Of a DNA stretch of 64,000 nt, positions 17,985 to 25,722 are shown one piece after another. The DNA is from an uncultured Paracoccaceae bacterium (GTDB lineage Bacteria > Pseudomonadota > Alphaproteobacteria > Rhodobacterales > Rhodobacteraceae), in assembly GCA_947488605.1 (NCBI GenBank), contig CANKZJ010000002.1, forward strand, positions 545,203 through 609,202, read 5' to 3'. A program made the position numbers and the translations under genes. Position 1 is the first letter of the stretch, and every line of letters begins with the position of its first letter. The notes below the pieces were generated by a model. That model did no database searches and was not told the origin of the DNA. It worked only from the letters and a program-made list of their open reading frames with translations.

Positions 17985-19135
17985 CGGGCCGTGAGATGGT
18001 TTGCGACCTTGTTTGCAACCCAGTCATGGAAGCAATGGGTTGGGCCGTCCATCGCGGGACTAAAGCGACCACCGTCAAACCCGGGGGCGCTGCGACCCTT
18101 TTGCATGCCTTCCACGACGAAGACGTCCTCTTCAAAAATACCGCGCCATTGCACAGTATTCTTTTCGCGCAATGCATCGTCTGTCGTGGGTTCGGCATAA
18201 TAGAGGTGAATATGTTCGCGGGTTTGCTCGTGGCTGACAGGTTCTAAGATGATGACAAAAGCATGATCGCGCTGCACGCCCAGCAAGACGTTGGGATAGA
18301 CGGTGATATATTCACCCCCCTCAGCCCATTTATCATCGAGGTGAGCAAAATCAGGGAACACTGCGCCATCGTCACCCTTTAGCTGGCGATAGACCAGCGT
18401 GCCTTGCCCCGAGAACTTGCCCTTTTCATCGATGTTATAGTGATCCTCCAGGCGGGAATAGCTGTTCAGGCCGGGATGAACCCACGGCAAGTGATAGCTT
18501 TCGCAATAATTCTCGACTGCAAGCTTCCAGTTGGTTTTCACCTCAAGAGTAAAGGTGCTGTCAGCACCGCCATGATACATCGGTTGGTCAAAATCGGACC
18601 AACGGGTGATCAGATCGGCGTGGACCTCCTCAAATGGGGCGGCATTGCCGTCGATGTTGATAAAGACGGTCTCGAACCAGATGTGGCTGCGCACCTCGAT
18701 CAGACCTAGCAGGGATTTGTCGATGGCATCGTGGGTGTTGTGACCGGGCCCGCCAACATGGGGCGTGCTGACCAACTTGCCGTCTGTCGCATAACACCAC
18801 GAATGATAGGGACAACGGATCGCGCCTTCGATTTTTTTGGGCTCTGACACAAGGATCATGCCGCGATGACGGCAGATATTTTGAAACACGCGAACTTGGT
18901 TCTGGCGATCGCGAACCAACAACAAAGGCATGCCGAGAAATTCAATAGGTTTCGCATCGCCCGGTTGCGGGACATCGGCTGCAACAGCTAGACCCGCCCA
19001 ATTGGCGCAAAGCACGGCCTGCTTTTCAACGTCAAACACATCAGGGTCGATGTAATGGGCGTTGGGCAATCCGTTGGCCGTTTCAATGGGCTGGCGGACC
19101 GCATCAAGTGTCTGGAGGGGAATGTCTTTGGCCAT
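17981..19135 (-). CDS. Rieske non-haem iron oxygenase, alpha subunit
   Basis: This is a ring-hydroxylating-type oxygenase, possibly an amine demethylase. The protein has 384 residues. The Rieske 2Fe-2S ligands are C88-x-H90 and C108-x2-H111 (ICRHRG and CPYHSW). The mononuclear iron site is NYCESYHLPWVHPG with H215 and H220. The sequence style recalls choline/glycine-betaine/carnitine monooxygenases more than benzoate dioxygenases, but the substrate is uncertain. I chose ATG 19135 because GAGG lies nine bases before it; the upstream open frame has no ribosome site. No ferredoxin or reductase gene is adjacent, so the electron partner must be encoded elsewhere. Confidence 0.87.
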   Translation of the reverse strand: MAKDIPLQTLDAVRQPIETANGLPNAHYIDPDVFDVEKQAVLCANWAGLAVAADVPQPGDAKPIEFLGMPLLLVRDRQNQVRVFQNICRHRGMILVSEPKKIEGAIRCPYHSWCYATDGKLVSTPHVGGPGHNTHDAIDKSLLGLIEVRSHIWFETVFINIDGNAAPFEEVHADLITRWSDFDQPMYHGGADSTFTLEVKTNWKLAVENYCESYHLPWVHPGLNSYSRLEDHYNIDEKGKFSGQGTLVYRQLKGDDGAVFPDFAHLDDKWAEGGEYITVYPNVLLGVQRDHAFVIILEPVSHEQTREHIHLYYAEPTTDDALREKNTVQWRGIFEEDVFVVEGMQKGRSAPGFDGGRFSPAMDGPTHCFHDWVANKVANHLTAR

Positions 19136-19464
19136 GATCTGCATCCTCTTACTGTCAACATCATGGCATATTTGCCGGGAGGGATGCTGTCTGACCGCGA
19201 CGGCAACTTTTCTCACAGCGACATCAAAACAAGGCGATGCGCTGATGTTTGCCAGTTGTGGTGGGATGCCTCGGTCAACAATCGCCTGTTGGCACTGGCG
19301 GCCAAATTCTCAGCGTGCTTTTGCGCATCAGAGCCACGAAATTTGGCGCAAGAATGCCGCTTATCTTCACTTTCGCCACCTGCTATGGAAAGGTCAGACA
19401 AGGACGACCAATTGTTTCGGTGAAGGCGACAATGCCTTCTTCATGTCCTTATAGGAGAACGAAA
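19136..19464. other. intergenic region between the oxygenase and EF-hand genes
   Basis: These 329 bases separate two divergent genes and must hold both promoters. Apart from a small hairpin GAAGGC-GACAAT-GCCTTC at 19422-19439, just before the EF-hand ribosome site, I see no gene, repeat or convincing operator. Confidence 0.5.
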
Positions 19465-19707
19465 ATGACACGTACACTTAAGCTGATCGCACCAATTGCA
19501 GTACTCACCGCGCTGGCTGTTCCCGGCTTTGCCCAGGACGCCTCGATCGATATCAATGGCGACGGTATGTACAGCTATCCAGAGCTTCAGGCAGTGATGC
19601 CTGAGATGTCCGAGGATGATTTCACCGTACTTGATACGTCCGGTGATGGCCTCTTGGACGCGGACGAAATTGCAGTTGCGACTGAAGCAGGGCTCTTGCC
19701 CGCCTAA
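19465..19707 (+). CDS. secreted EF-hand protein
   Basis: The protein has 80 residues with a signal peptide (MTRTLKLIAPIAVLTALAVP, cleavage near AQ-DAS at about 24). The mature part of about 55 residues carries two calcium-binding loops, DINGDGMYSYPE and DTSGDGLLDADE, each with Asp/Asn/Gly at the expected positions and a final Glu. AGGAG precedes the start. It is probably a periplasmic calcium-binding protein of the small EF-hand type common in Roseobacters; the partner is unknown. Confidence 0.85.
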   Translation: MTRTLKLIAPIAVLTALAVPGFAQDASIDINGDGMYSYPELQAVMPEMSEDDFTVLDTSGDGLLDADEIAVATEAGLLPA

Positions 19708-19716
19708 AGTCTGGGA

Positions 19717-19743
19717 GCGCCGGACCGGCCTCTGTTCCGGCGC
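19717..19743 (+). terminator. hairpin after the EF-hand gene
   Basis: GCGCCGGA pairs with TCCGGCGC over an 11-base loop, ten bases after the stop. No T-run follows, so termination is uncertain. Confidence 0.45.
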
Positions 19744-19831
19744 ACCAACGCGTCCCTCGCGTCACGCCCCAATCGGGCGCGGGGGATTGCAAAGTGTGCG
19801 TCCAAACCTCCCTTTGGGCGCGCATTCTTGG

Positions 19832-20398
19832 TTAGGCGACAGCCCCACGAGACAAGGCTGCAACGCCAGTGCGTGCGATCTCTTCCAGTCCCAATGGCCG
19901 CATGAGTTCCGCGAAAGCATCGATCTTTTCAGGCGTGCCTGTGATCTCAAAAACAAATGATTCCAAGGTGCTATCGACCACACTTGCCCTAAAAATATCA
20001 GCTAGGCGAATGGCCTCTATCCGGTCGTTGCCTGTGCCTGTCACTTTGAAAAGCGCCAATTCACGCTCGACAGATGGACCTTCAACGGTGAGGTCATTGA
20101 CCTCGTGCACGTCCACGATCCGACCAAGCTGCGCTTTGATCTGAACGATGATTTGCGGTGTGCCCGAGGTCACGATGGTAATGCGCGAGCGGTGCCCCAA
20201 GTGGTCCACTTCGGCGACCGTCAAGCTGTCGATGTTATAGCCGCGACCTGCAAAAAGACCAATGACGCGGGATAGAACCCCCGGTTCGTTCTCGACCAGA
20301 ACAGCAAGCGTGTGACGTTCCTCTTTATCCGAAAAAGTCGGGCGGAGGTCATAGGCGGAATGGCTTGTAGAGCCTTTTTTAATTTTGAGCGGTGACAT
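19832..20398 (-). CDS. ilvH: acetolactate synthase small (regulatory) subunit
   Basis: IlvH binds valine and controls the catalytic IlvI/IlvB subunit in the first common step of branched-chain amino acid synthesis. The protein has 188 residues. An N-terminal ACT domain (about 27-100) contains HTLAVLVENEPGVLSRVIGLFAGRG less its final residues, and a second ACT-like regulatory domain follows (ELALFKVTGTGNDRIEAIRL). It lies 80 bases downstream of ilvI on the same strand and should share its attenuated transcript. Confidence 0.95.
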   Translation of the reverse strand: MSPLKIKKGSTSHSAYDLRPTFSDKEERHTLAVLVENEPGVLSRVIGLFAGRGYNIDSLTVAEVDHLGHRSRITIVTSGTPQIIVQIKAQLGRIVDVHEVNDLTVEGPSVERELALFKVTGTGNDRIEAIRLADIFRASVVDSTLESFVFEITGTPEKIDAFAELMRPLGLEEIARTGVAALSRGAVA

Positions 20399-20478
20399 TT
20401 ATCTGTCCCTTTAAACGTTACTTTGTTGGTACACAGGGCGTACACACCCCGTGCACAATGCGTGCAGGCGCAGGTGGC

Positions 20479-22233
20479 TTACACCATCACCGCGCCGCCG
20501 GCTTGAATGGCATTCGCTGTGTCGGCGTTTTCGCCTAGCAGCATCTCGTTGTGCGGTTTACCTGATGGGATCATCGGGAAGCAGTTCTCGTGCTTTTCCA
20601 CCAAACAATCGAACAGCACTGGGCCGTCGTGGTTCAGCATTTCCATGATCGCATCGTCCAAATCAGCAGGATCGGAACAGATGATGCCTTTGGCGCCAAA
20701 AGCTTCGGCCAGTTTCACGAAATCAGGCAGCGATTCTGACCAGCTGGATGAATAGCGTTCACCATGCAGCAATTCTTGCCACTGGCGCACCATGCCCAGA
20801 CGTTCGTTGTTCAGAATGAATTGTTTGACGGGCAGATTGTACTGCATCGCCGTGCCCAATTCTTGCATGTTCATCAGCCACGACGCTTCACCCGCGACGT
20901 TGATAACCAGCGCGTCAGGGTGGCCCATTTGCACGCCGATGGACGCGGGGAAACCGTATCCCATTGTGCCCAAGCCACCGGAGGTCATCCAACGGTTCGG
21001 GTCTTCAAACCCGAGGTATTGCGCGGCCCACATCTGGTGCTGACCAACTTCGGTACAGATGTAGCGGTCGTGCTTCTTGGTCAGCTCTTCGAGACGCGAC
21101 AGGGCGTATTGCGGTTTGATGACCTTGCCCTTTTGTTCAAACTTCAGGCAGTCGACTTTGCGCCAGTCATTGATTTCATGCCACCACTTCTGGACGCTCT
21201 CTTTGTCGGTCTTGCGACCACGGGACTTCCAGACGTTCAGCAGGTCTTCCAACACGTGTGCGACGTCGCCCAAGATCGGGATATCGACCTTGATCACCTT
21301 GTTGATAGAGGACGCGTCGATGTCGATGTGGGCTTTGGTTGATCCGGGGCTGAACGCATCCAAGCGTCCGGTGATCCGGTCGTCAAAGCGTGCACCGATG
21401 TTGATCATCAGATCACAGTCGTGCATCGCCATGTTGGCCTCATAGAGCCCATGCATGCCTAACATGCCCAACCAATTTTCGCCGGATGCGGGATAGCACC
21501 CCAGACCCATCAGCGTGGATGTGATCGGGAAACCAGTGGCGGCCACCAATTCGCGCAACAACTGCGATGCCGCCGGACCGGAGTTGATGACGCCGCCGCC
21601 TGTATAAAAAAGCGGGCGTTTGGCGGTCTCCATCGCGATTGCCAGTTCGGTGATAATTGCCATGTCACCTTTGACCTGCGGGTTGTAGTGCGTCTCAACC
21701 TGCCGGGCTTCGGTGTATTCGCCGGTCGCAAACTGCACGTCCTTTGGAATGTCGATGACAACGGGGCCGGGCCTGCCGGATGTTGCGATATGGAACGCCT
21801 CATGCAGGACAGAGGATAGTTTGTCTGTCTCTTTCACCAGCCAGTTATGTTTTGTGCAGGGACGCGTGATGCCAACGGTGTCGCATTCTTGAAACGCGTC
21901 AGAACCGATCATGAATGTCGGCACCTGTCCGGTCAGCACAACAATCGGGATACTGTCCATCAACGCGTCCGTCAGACCGGTCACAGCGTTTGTGGCACCG
22001 GGGCCAGATGTCACCAGAGCAACACCGGGTTTACCAGTGGACCGAGCATAGCCCTCGGCGGCATGCACGGCTCCTTGTTCGTGGCGCACCAAAACATGCT
22101 TGATGCTGTTTTGCTGAAAAATCTCGTCATAGATCGGTAGGACGGCACCACCGGGGTATCCAAAGACTGTGTCCACGCCCTGATCAATCAGTGCTTGAAC
22201 AACCATTTTTGCGCCCGTCATGGCTTTTGTCAT
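20479..22233 (-). CDS. ilvI: acetolactate synthase large (catalytic) subunit
   Basis: This thiamine-diphosphate and FAD enzyme condenses two pyruvates, or pyruvate with 2-oxobutyrate, for valine/leucine/isoleucine synthesis. The protein has 584 residues. The N-terminal GYPGGAVLPIYDE and RHEQGAVHAAEGYARSTGK contain the catalytic Glu. A central FAD-binding domain follows, then the C-terminal ThDP region with TSGGLGTMGYGFPASIG and NNERLGMVRQWQ. The first in-frame ATG (22233) has only a weak ribosome site; ATG 22221 is an alternative. Its long leader encodes a Val/Leu/Ile-rich peptide and a terminator (22274-22373). Confidence 0.96.
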   Translation of the reverse strand: MTKAMTGAKMVVQALIDQGVDTVFGYPGGAVLPIYDEIFQQNSIKHVLVRHEQGAVHAAEGYARSTGKPGVALVTSGPGATNAVTGLTDALMDSIPIVVLTGQVPTFMIGSDAFQECDTVGITRPCTKHNWLVKETDKLSSVLHEAFHIATSGRPGPVVIDIPKDVQFATGEYTEARQVETHYNPQVKGDMAIITELAIAMETAKRPLFYTGGGVINSGPAASQLLRELVAATGFPITSTLMGLGCYPASGENWLGMLGMHGLYEANMAMHDCDLMINIGARFDDRITGRLDAFSPGSTKAHIDIDASSINKVIKVDIPILGDVAHVLEDLLNVWKSRGRKTDKESVQKWWHEINDWRKVDCLKFEQKGKVIKPQYALSRLEELTKKHDRYICTEVGQHQMWAAQYLGFEDPNRWMTSGGLGTMGYGFPASIGVQMGHPDALVINVAGEASWLMNMQELGTAMQYNLPVKQFILNNERLGMVRQWQELLHGERYSSSWSESLPDFVKLAEAFGAKGIICSDPADLDDAIMEMLNHDGPVLFDCLVEKHENCFPMIPSGKPHNEMLLGENADTANAIQAGGAVMV

Positions 22234-22273
22234 TTGCTTCGCGTCCTTCGCGTATCTGGTTTCGTTTAGTCAC

Positions 22274-22299
22274 AAAAAAACCCCCGAGTGTGTCGGGGG
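22274..22299 (-). terminator. attenuator terminator of the ilvIH leader
   Basis: On the minus strand CCCCCGA-CACAC-TCGGGGG is followed at once by seven T, a textbook intrinsic terminator 41 bases before the ilvI start. Upstream segments can form alternative stems (TCATTGTGGAT with ATCCATAATGA; GCGCATGGG with CCCATGCGC), as expected for translation-coupled attenuation. Confidence 0.9.
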
Positions 22300-22325
22300 C
22301 GCATGGGATCATTATGGATTTACCG

Positions 22326-22373
22326 TTACCGGCCCATGCGCGTTTCATCCACAATGAGTACGACGTCAGTCAT
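22326..22373 (-). CDS. branched-chain amino acid leader peptide
   Basis: A 15-codon open frame encodes MTDVVLIVDETRMGR. Five consecutive branched-chain codons (Val-Val-Leu-Ile-Val) stand at positions 4-8. A ribosome site AAGGA lies six bases before the ATG. The stop codon is 27 bases before the terminator stem. Scarcity of charged Val/Leu/Ile tRNA should stall the ribosome on these codons, cover the TCATTGTGGAT segment and free GCGCATGGG to pair with CCCATGCGC beside the terminator. This is the control logic of classical ilv attenuators, seen here directly in sequence. Confidence 0.87.
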   Translation of the reverse strand: MTDVVLIVDETRMGR

Positions 22374-22384
22374 TAGGGTTCCTT

Positions 22385-22424
22385 TGTCTGCGCAGACATT
22401 AGTGCGCAGCTATAGGGGGGTCAA
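22385..22424 (-). promoter_or_regulatory. candidate ilv promoter with overlapping palindrome
   Basis: On the minus strand TTGACC (22419-22424) is followed after 17 bases by TAATGT (22396-22401), a good -35 and a poor -10. A perfect 14-base palindrome TGTCTGCGCAGACA (22385-22398) overlaps the -10 and would lie at the transcript start. It may be an operator or the first hairpin of the leader. Confidence 0.35.
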
Positions 22425-22511
22425 CAGCCCAATTGCAGAAAATGTCGCTAAGAGACGGCTTTTCGCAACTTTCTTTCATGAGGTGCTTTTGCAGAATCGC
22501 GACGCGTCGAT

Positions 22512-23156
22512 TCAAAGGTAGCTGCGACGCGCTATTCTGCTGCGCCCAAAGCTTGCAACCTCGCTCCCGAACAGCACAAGATGTGCAATCGCCATAACCG
22601 AAAACAGAACGATTGCGTAAGCAATCAAGATTTGCACCATCGGGACTGCAAAATTCAGTTGCGGCATGTTGGCGATGATGACTGGCCCATACCACGATAC
22701 AAATGAGATCATACCCATTGTGACGAAGACGAATTTCTTTCGGAACGGGACACCTTCCAGCATCGTCCGGCCAATCTGGCCATACATGAATGGAATGATC
22801 GTGCGATGAATAAACCACCCATTGATGGTCAGGATACCAACGATGACCATCTTGGCCCACACCTTTTCATTGCCCAGTTTGACAGGGTCGTTGAACCAGT
22901 AAAACAGCAAGAACCCCAATCCGGTTGCCCAAAGTAGTTTGAGACCAACAGAGACGAGGTCAGACAAAAATGTGAACATCTCAAAGGTTTGCTGGGTCAT
23001 TTCGCGGCCCAGGAAGAACCGGATGATCATCAAATCCAACAGCGTCGCCGCACCAAGGCCCATCGACAGGCCGATAAAGTGGAAAACCCGGATAACAGCA
23101 CGCGACATTTGTTCAGGTTCGGAAGACAGGGCGGTTAATAGTTGCGTAAGATCCAA
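22512..23156 (-). CDS. uncharacterised polytopic membrane protein
   Basis: The protein has 214 residues and about five to six hydrophobic helices (near 24-45, 60-85, 100-122, 145-165 and 175-200). Polar residues sit inside helices: FHFIGLSMGLG in the first, and KMVIVGILTINGWFIHR in the middle with His, Asn and Lys. The general look is that of small cytochrome-b-like or CopD-like integral proteins, but no defining motif was found, so I leave it unnamed. It stands alone between the ilv promoter and yghU. Confidence 0.7.
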   Translation of the reverse strand: MDLTQLLTALSSEPEQMSRAVIRVFHFIGLSMGLGAATLLDLMIIRFFLGREMTQQTFEMFTFLSDLVSVGLKLLWATGLGFLLFYWFNDPVKLGNEKVWAKMVIVGILTINGWFIHRTIIPFMYGQIGRTMLEGVPFRKKFVFVTMGMISFVSWYGPVIIANMPQLNFAVPMVQILIAYAIVLFSVMAIAHLVLFGSEVASFGRSRIARRSYL

Positions 23157-23313
23157 CTGGATAGCTTTCTGGCTAAGGCTCGCCCCCGCAAACCGGATGT
23201 GTCGTCAATAGAGGTGTCAGATGCGCCAAGCGCGTTATCTGCACAACCCCATTGAGAGGACAATTCTTAGCATTCGCAATGTCTTGATTTCATTTTGGAA
23301 TTCTAGGCAGAAA

Positions 23314-24186
23314 CTAGCCGACCTCGTCGTCGCCAATCTTGTCCCACGTTTGGGTATGAAAGTCGCTTGCGGCATGACGTTCACGTAGTTGCTCGGACGG
23401 CTCGCCCCATGCTTTGTTGACCATTTTGCCTTTCAAATAGGCGGGACGGTTCATCACAGCGTTCGCCCAACGGTTAACGTGCTCGTATGACACCACGTCC
23501 AGAAATTCTGCGGCATCGTAAACGAGCCCCTTGACCAATGCGCCATACCAAGGTGCCGTCGCCATATCTGCAATAGAGTAGTCGTCTCCACCTAAGAATT
23601 CTGATTCCTCAAGACGTTGATCAAGCACATCGAGTTGGCGCTTTGCTTCCATGGCAAAACGGTTGATGGGATACTCGAATTTTTCGGGCGCATAAGCATA
23701 GAAGTGGCCAAAGCCACCGCCAAGATAGGGTGCGGAACCTTGCAGCCAGAACAACCAGTTCAGTGTCTCGGTCCGTTCAGCCAAAGTGCGGGGTAGGAAC
23801 GCGCGGTACTTTTCAGCCAAATACAACAGGATTGCGCCGCTTTCAAAAACGCGCACGCCAGTTTCTTTGTCAAACAGGGCAGGGATCTTGGAGTTGGGGT
23901 TCACGTCGACAAAGCCGCTGCTGAACTGGTCACCCTCTTGGATATTTATCAACCAAGCGTCGTATTCCGCGCCGTAGCCTTTGGCGAGTAACTCTTCCAA
24001 CATCACGGTGACTTTGACGCCATTGGGTGTCGCCAAGGAATGAAGCTGCAATGGGTGCTTGCCCACAGGCAGGTCTTTGTCATGCGTGGGCCCTGCGATG
24101 GGGCGGTTGATGCTGGCGAACTTACCGCCGCTTTCTGCGTCCCAAGTCCAGGTTTTTGGCGGGGTGTAGGCGGGGGTATCTGACAT
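23314..24186 (-). CDS. yghU: glutathione-dependent disulfide-bond oxidoreductase (YghU-type GST)
   Basis: YghU is a Nu-class glutathione-transferase-like enzyme that reduces disulfides and organic hydroperoxides using two glutathiones. The protein has 290 residues, close to the E. coli length. The N-terminal extension PPKTWTWDAESGGKFASINRP is characteristic. The thioredoxin-fold part includes HSLATPNGVKVTVMLEELL and NPNSKIPALFDKETGVRVFESGAI, less its ends. The C-terminal helical domain includes WLFWLQGSAPYLGGGFGHFY. It is cytosolic and stands alone. Confidence 0.93.
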   Translation of the reverse strand: MSDTPAYTPPKTWTWDAESGGKFASINRPIAGPTHDKDLPVGKHPLQLHSLATPNGVKVTVMLEELLAKGYGAEYDAWLINIQEGDQFSSGFVDVNPNSKIPALFDKETGVRVFESGAILLYLAEKYRAFLPRTLAERTETLNWLFWLQGSAPYLGGGFGHFYAYAPEKFEYPINRFAMEAKRQLDVLDQRLEESEFLGGDDYSIADMATAPWYGALVKGLVYDAAEFLDVVSYEHVNRWANAVMNRPAYLKGKMVNKAWGEPSEQLRERHAASDFHTQTWDKIGDDEVG

Positions 24187-24330
24187 ATCAGCTCCGGGAA
24201 TTTATGTTGGCCTGATCTCTTAATGTGGACCGCTGAACGACAGCTGCAAGCGCAAAACCGAAGATACCTGCGAAAAATGGCGCGCCCGAGTGACCGGACG
24301 CGCCATATTCAGTGTCTTAGCGGTGAACGC

Positions 24331-25422
24331 TTAGCCTTGTGTCATCGCCCGGAATTCGGTCAGGTGACGGCGGACAATCTCGAACCATTCGCCAGTTTCC
24401 TTGATCGCGTTCAGGCCAGAGTTGAACTCTGCCAGCATCGCCTCTCCCTGTGGGTTGTTCTTGGAAATCACACCGTGGATTGTCAGGACTTGCGCCAGCG
24501 CCTCGTTCAGGCGGATCTGGTCTGTTGTGCCAGTCTCGACCATCGCGCCATCAGCGGTGTCGACGGCAAGTGCCACAACGTCAACATCACCAGCGGCGAG
24601 TGCAGTAAAGCATTCGTTCGGATCTGACGGGCGGACCCACGTTACATTAGGTTCTTTGAGATCGTTCTCTTCCAATTGGAATGTTGCGTAGCCGGATGGG
24701 CGGCACACGACTTTGCCCAGAAGTTGGCTGTACCGTGTCACTTCTGGCTCGGATGCGCGTGTGTAGTAGCCGAACACCTGCTCGAACATCGGCTCGGTCC
24801 AGTCGAAGTTGTTACAACGGAACTGGCTGTCTTCGCCCAAGCGCGCGATCTGATCGCAGTTTGGCTTAAACCAGCTGAGGCTAAAGTCATACGCATGGTC
24901 AGTGACCAAGGGTGTCAGGTGCGCGCCCCAATCATTAATAAAATCGATCTTGTAGGGTGTGCCGCCAGCAGAATTTGCAAGCGCCACATTGGCGATCTCG
25001 GTGATCATGCCGCCTTGCTCTTGTGCTTCGTTTGCGAACGGGGCCCAGTTTGAGCCTTGCGCCACACGGATTTCACGCTCGTTCGGGAAGGGCAGGCGTT
25101 CAACGCCGACGTCTTGTGAGATTGGCGCGGCGGTGGATGCAACAGTGTCGCCAAGGCAAGGGACTTCGAGGCGCATGCCGACAGAAATGATCCCCGGGTT
25201 CGGGCCTACAGTGTCAGCGTTTGCGCTGTAAATGATCTGAAATGCCGATGCATCGTCGTATGCTTCGGCTGCAAGTTTTGAAAGCGAGTCACCCGACTGA
25301 ACGGTATATGTGGTTCCGCACTGCACACTTTGCGCTGTTGCAGTTGTCCCGGTCGAAATGAATGCGGCTGCCAAGGCAGCAGCGCAAGTTGTTGTCGAAA
25401 ATGCAATTGAAGATTTCATCAT
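24331..25422 (-). CDS. LysM + periplasmic solute-binding protein (paralogue A)
   Basis: The protein has 363 residues. A signal peptide at 1-30 is followed by a LysM peptidoglycan-binding domain (about 34-82; YTVQSGDSLSKLAAEAY). A type II solute-binding domain of the SBP_bac_3 kind spans about 105-355 (NDWGAHLTPLVTDHAYDFSL, DVDVVALAVDTADG). Six cysteines match the divergent paralogue at 25723: two flank LysM, and the others are in KPNC, RCNNF, VCRP and ECFTA. That suggests three disulfides. No permease or ATPase gene is nearby, so it may be a wall-tethered binding or sensing protein rather than an ABC transporter part. Confidence 0.87.
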   Translation of the reverse strand: MMKSSIAFSTTTCAAALAAAFISTGTTATAQSVQCGTTYTVQSGDSLSKLAAEAYDDASAFQIIYSANADTVGPNPGIISVGMRLEVPCLGDTVASTAAPISQDVGVERLPFPNEREIRVAQGSNWAPFANEAQEQGGMITEIANVALANSAGGTPYKIDFINDWGAHLTPLVTDHAYDFSLSWFKPNCDQIARLGEDSQFRCNNFDWTEPMFEQVFGYYTRASEPEVTRYSQLLGKVVCRPSGYATFQLEENDLKEPNVTWVRPSDPNECFTALAAGDVDVVALAVDTADGAMVETGTTDQIRLNEALAQVLTIHGVISKNNPQGEAMLAEFNSGLNAIKETGEWFEIVRRHLTEFRAMTQG

Positions 25423-25722
25423 GTTTTCCTCTGGGGTTGATGGCGAAAAGGCGCAATAGCTTGGGTAACTGTTTACAATACAGAAATAATATATTGAGTT
25501 TGTTCAAGATTATGTGGCGGGTTTGCGGCAATCAATGTGAATTATTGTGGCATTTTTTCACGAAATGTAACAGGCCCGTGCGCTGAAATACGCGCAAGGT
25601 CGCCAAATCGGTGGTTTCCGTGAAAAAATTGTCTGTTTTTATTGGCCCTCATTCTGTCAACATTTCGCCTTTTTTGATAGGATAGATGCAGTTAACGAAA
25701 CTAACTTAGTGAGAAGTAAACC
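25423..25722. promoter_or_regulatory. shared divergent promoter region of the LysM-SBP pair
   Basis: This 300-base AT-rich spacer is the only gap between two divergent paralogues, so it must carry both promoters. It contains runs such as ATTTTTTCACGAAATG and TTTCCGTGAAAAAATTG, i.e. TTTTTCACG and CGTGAAAAA in opposite orientation about 65 bases apart, which may be operator halves. No gene is visible. Confidence 0.45.
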
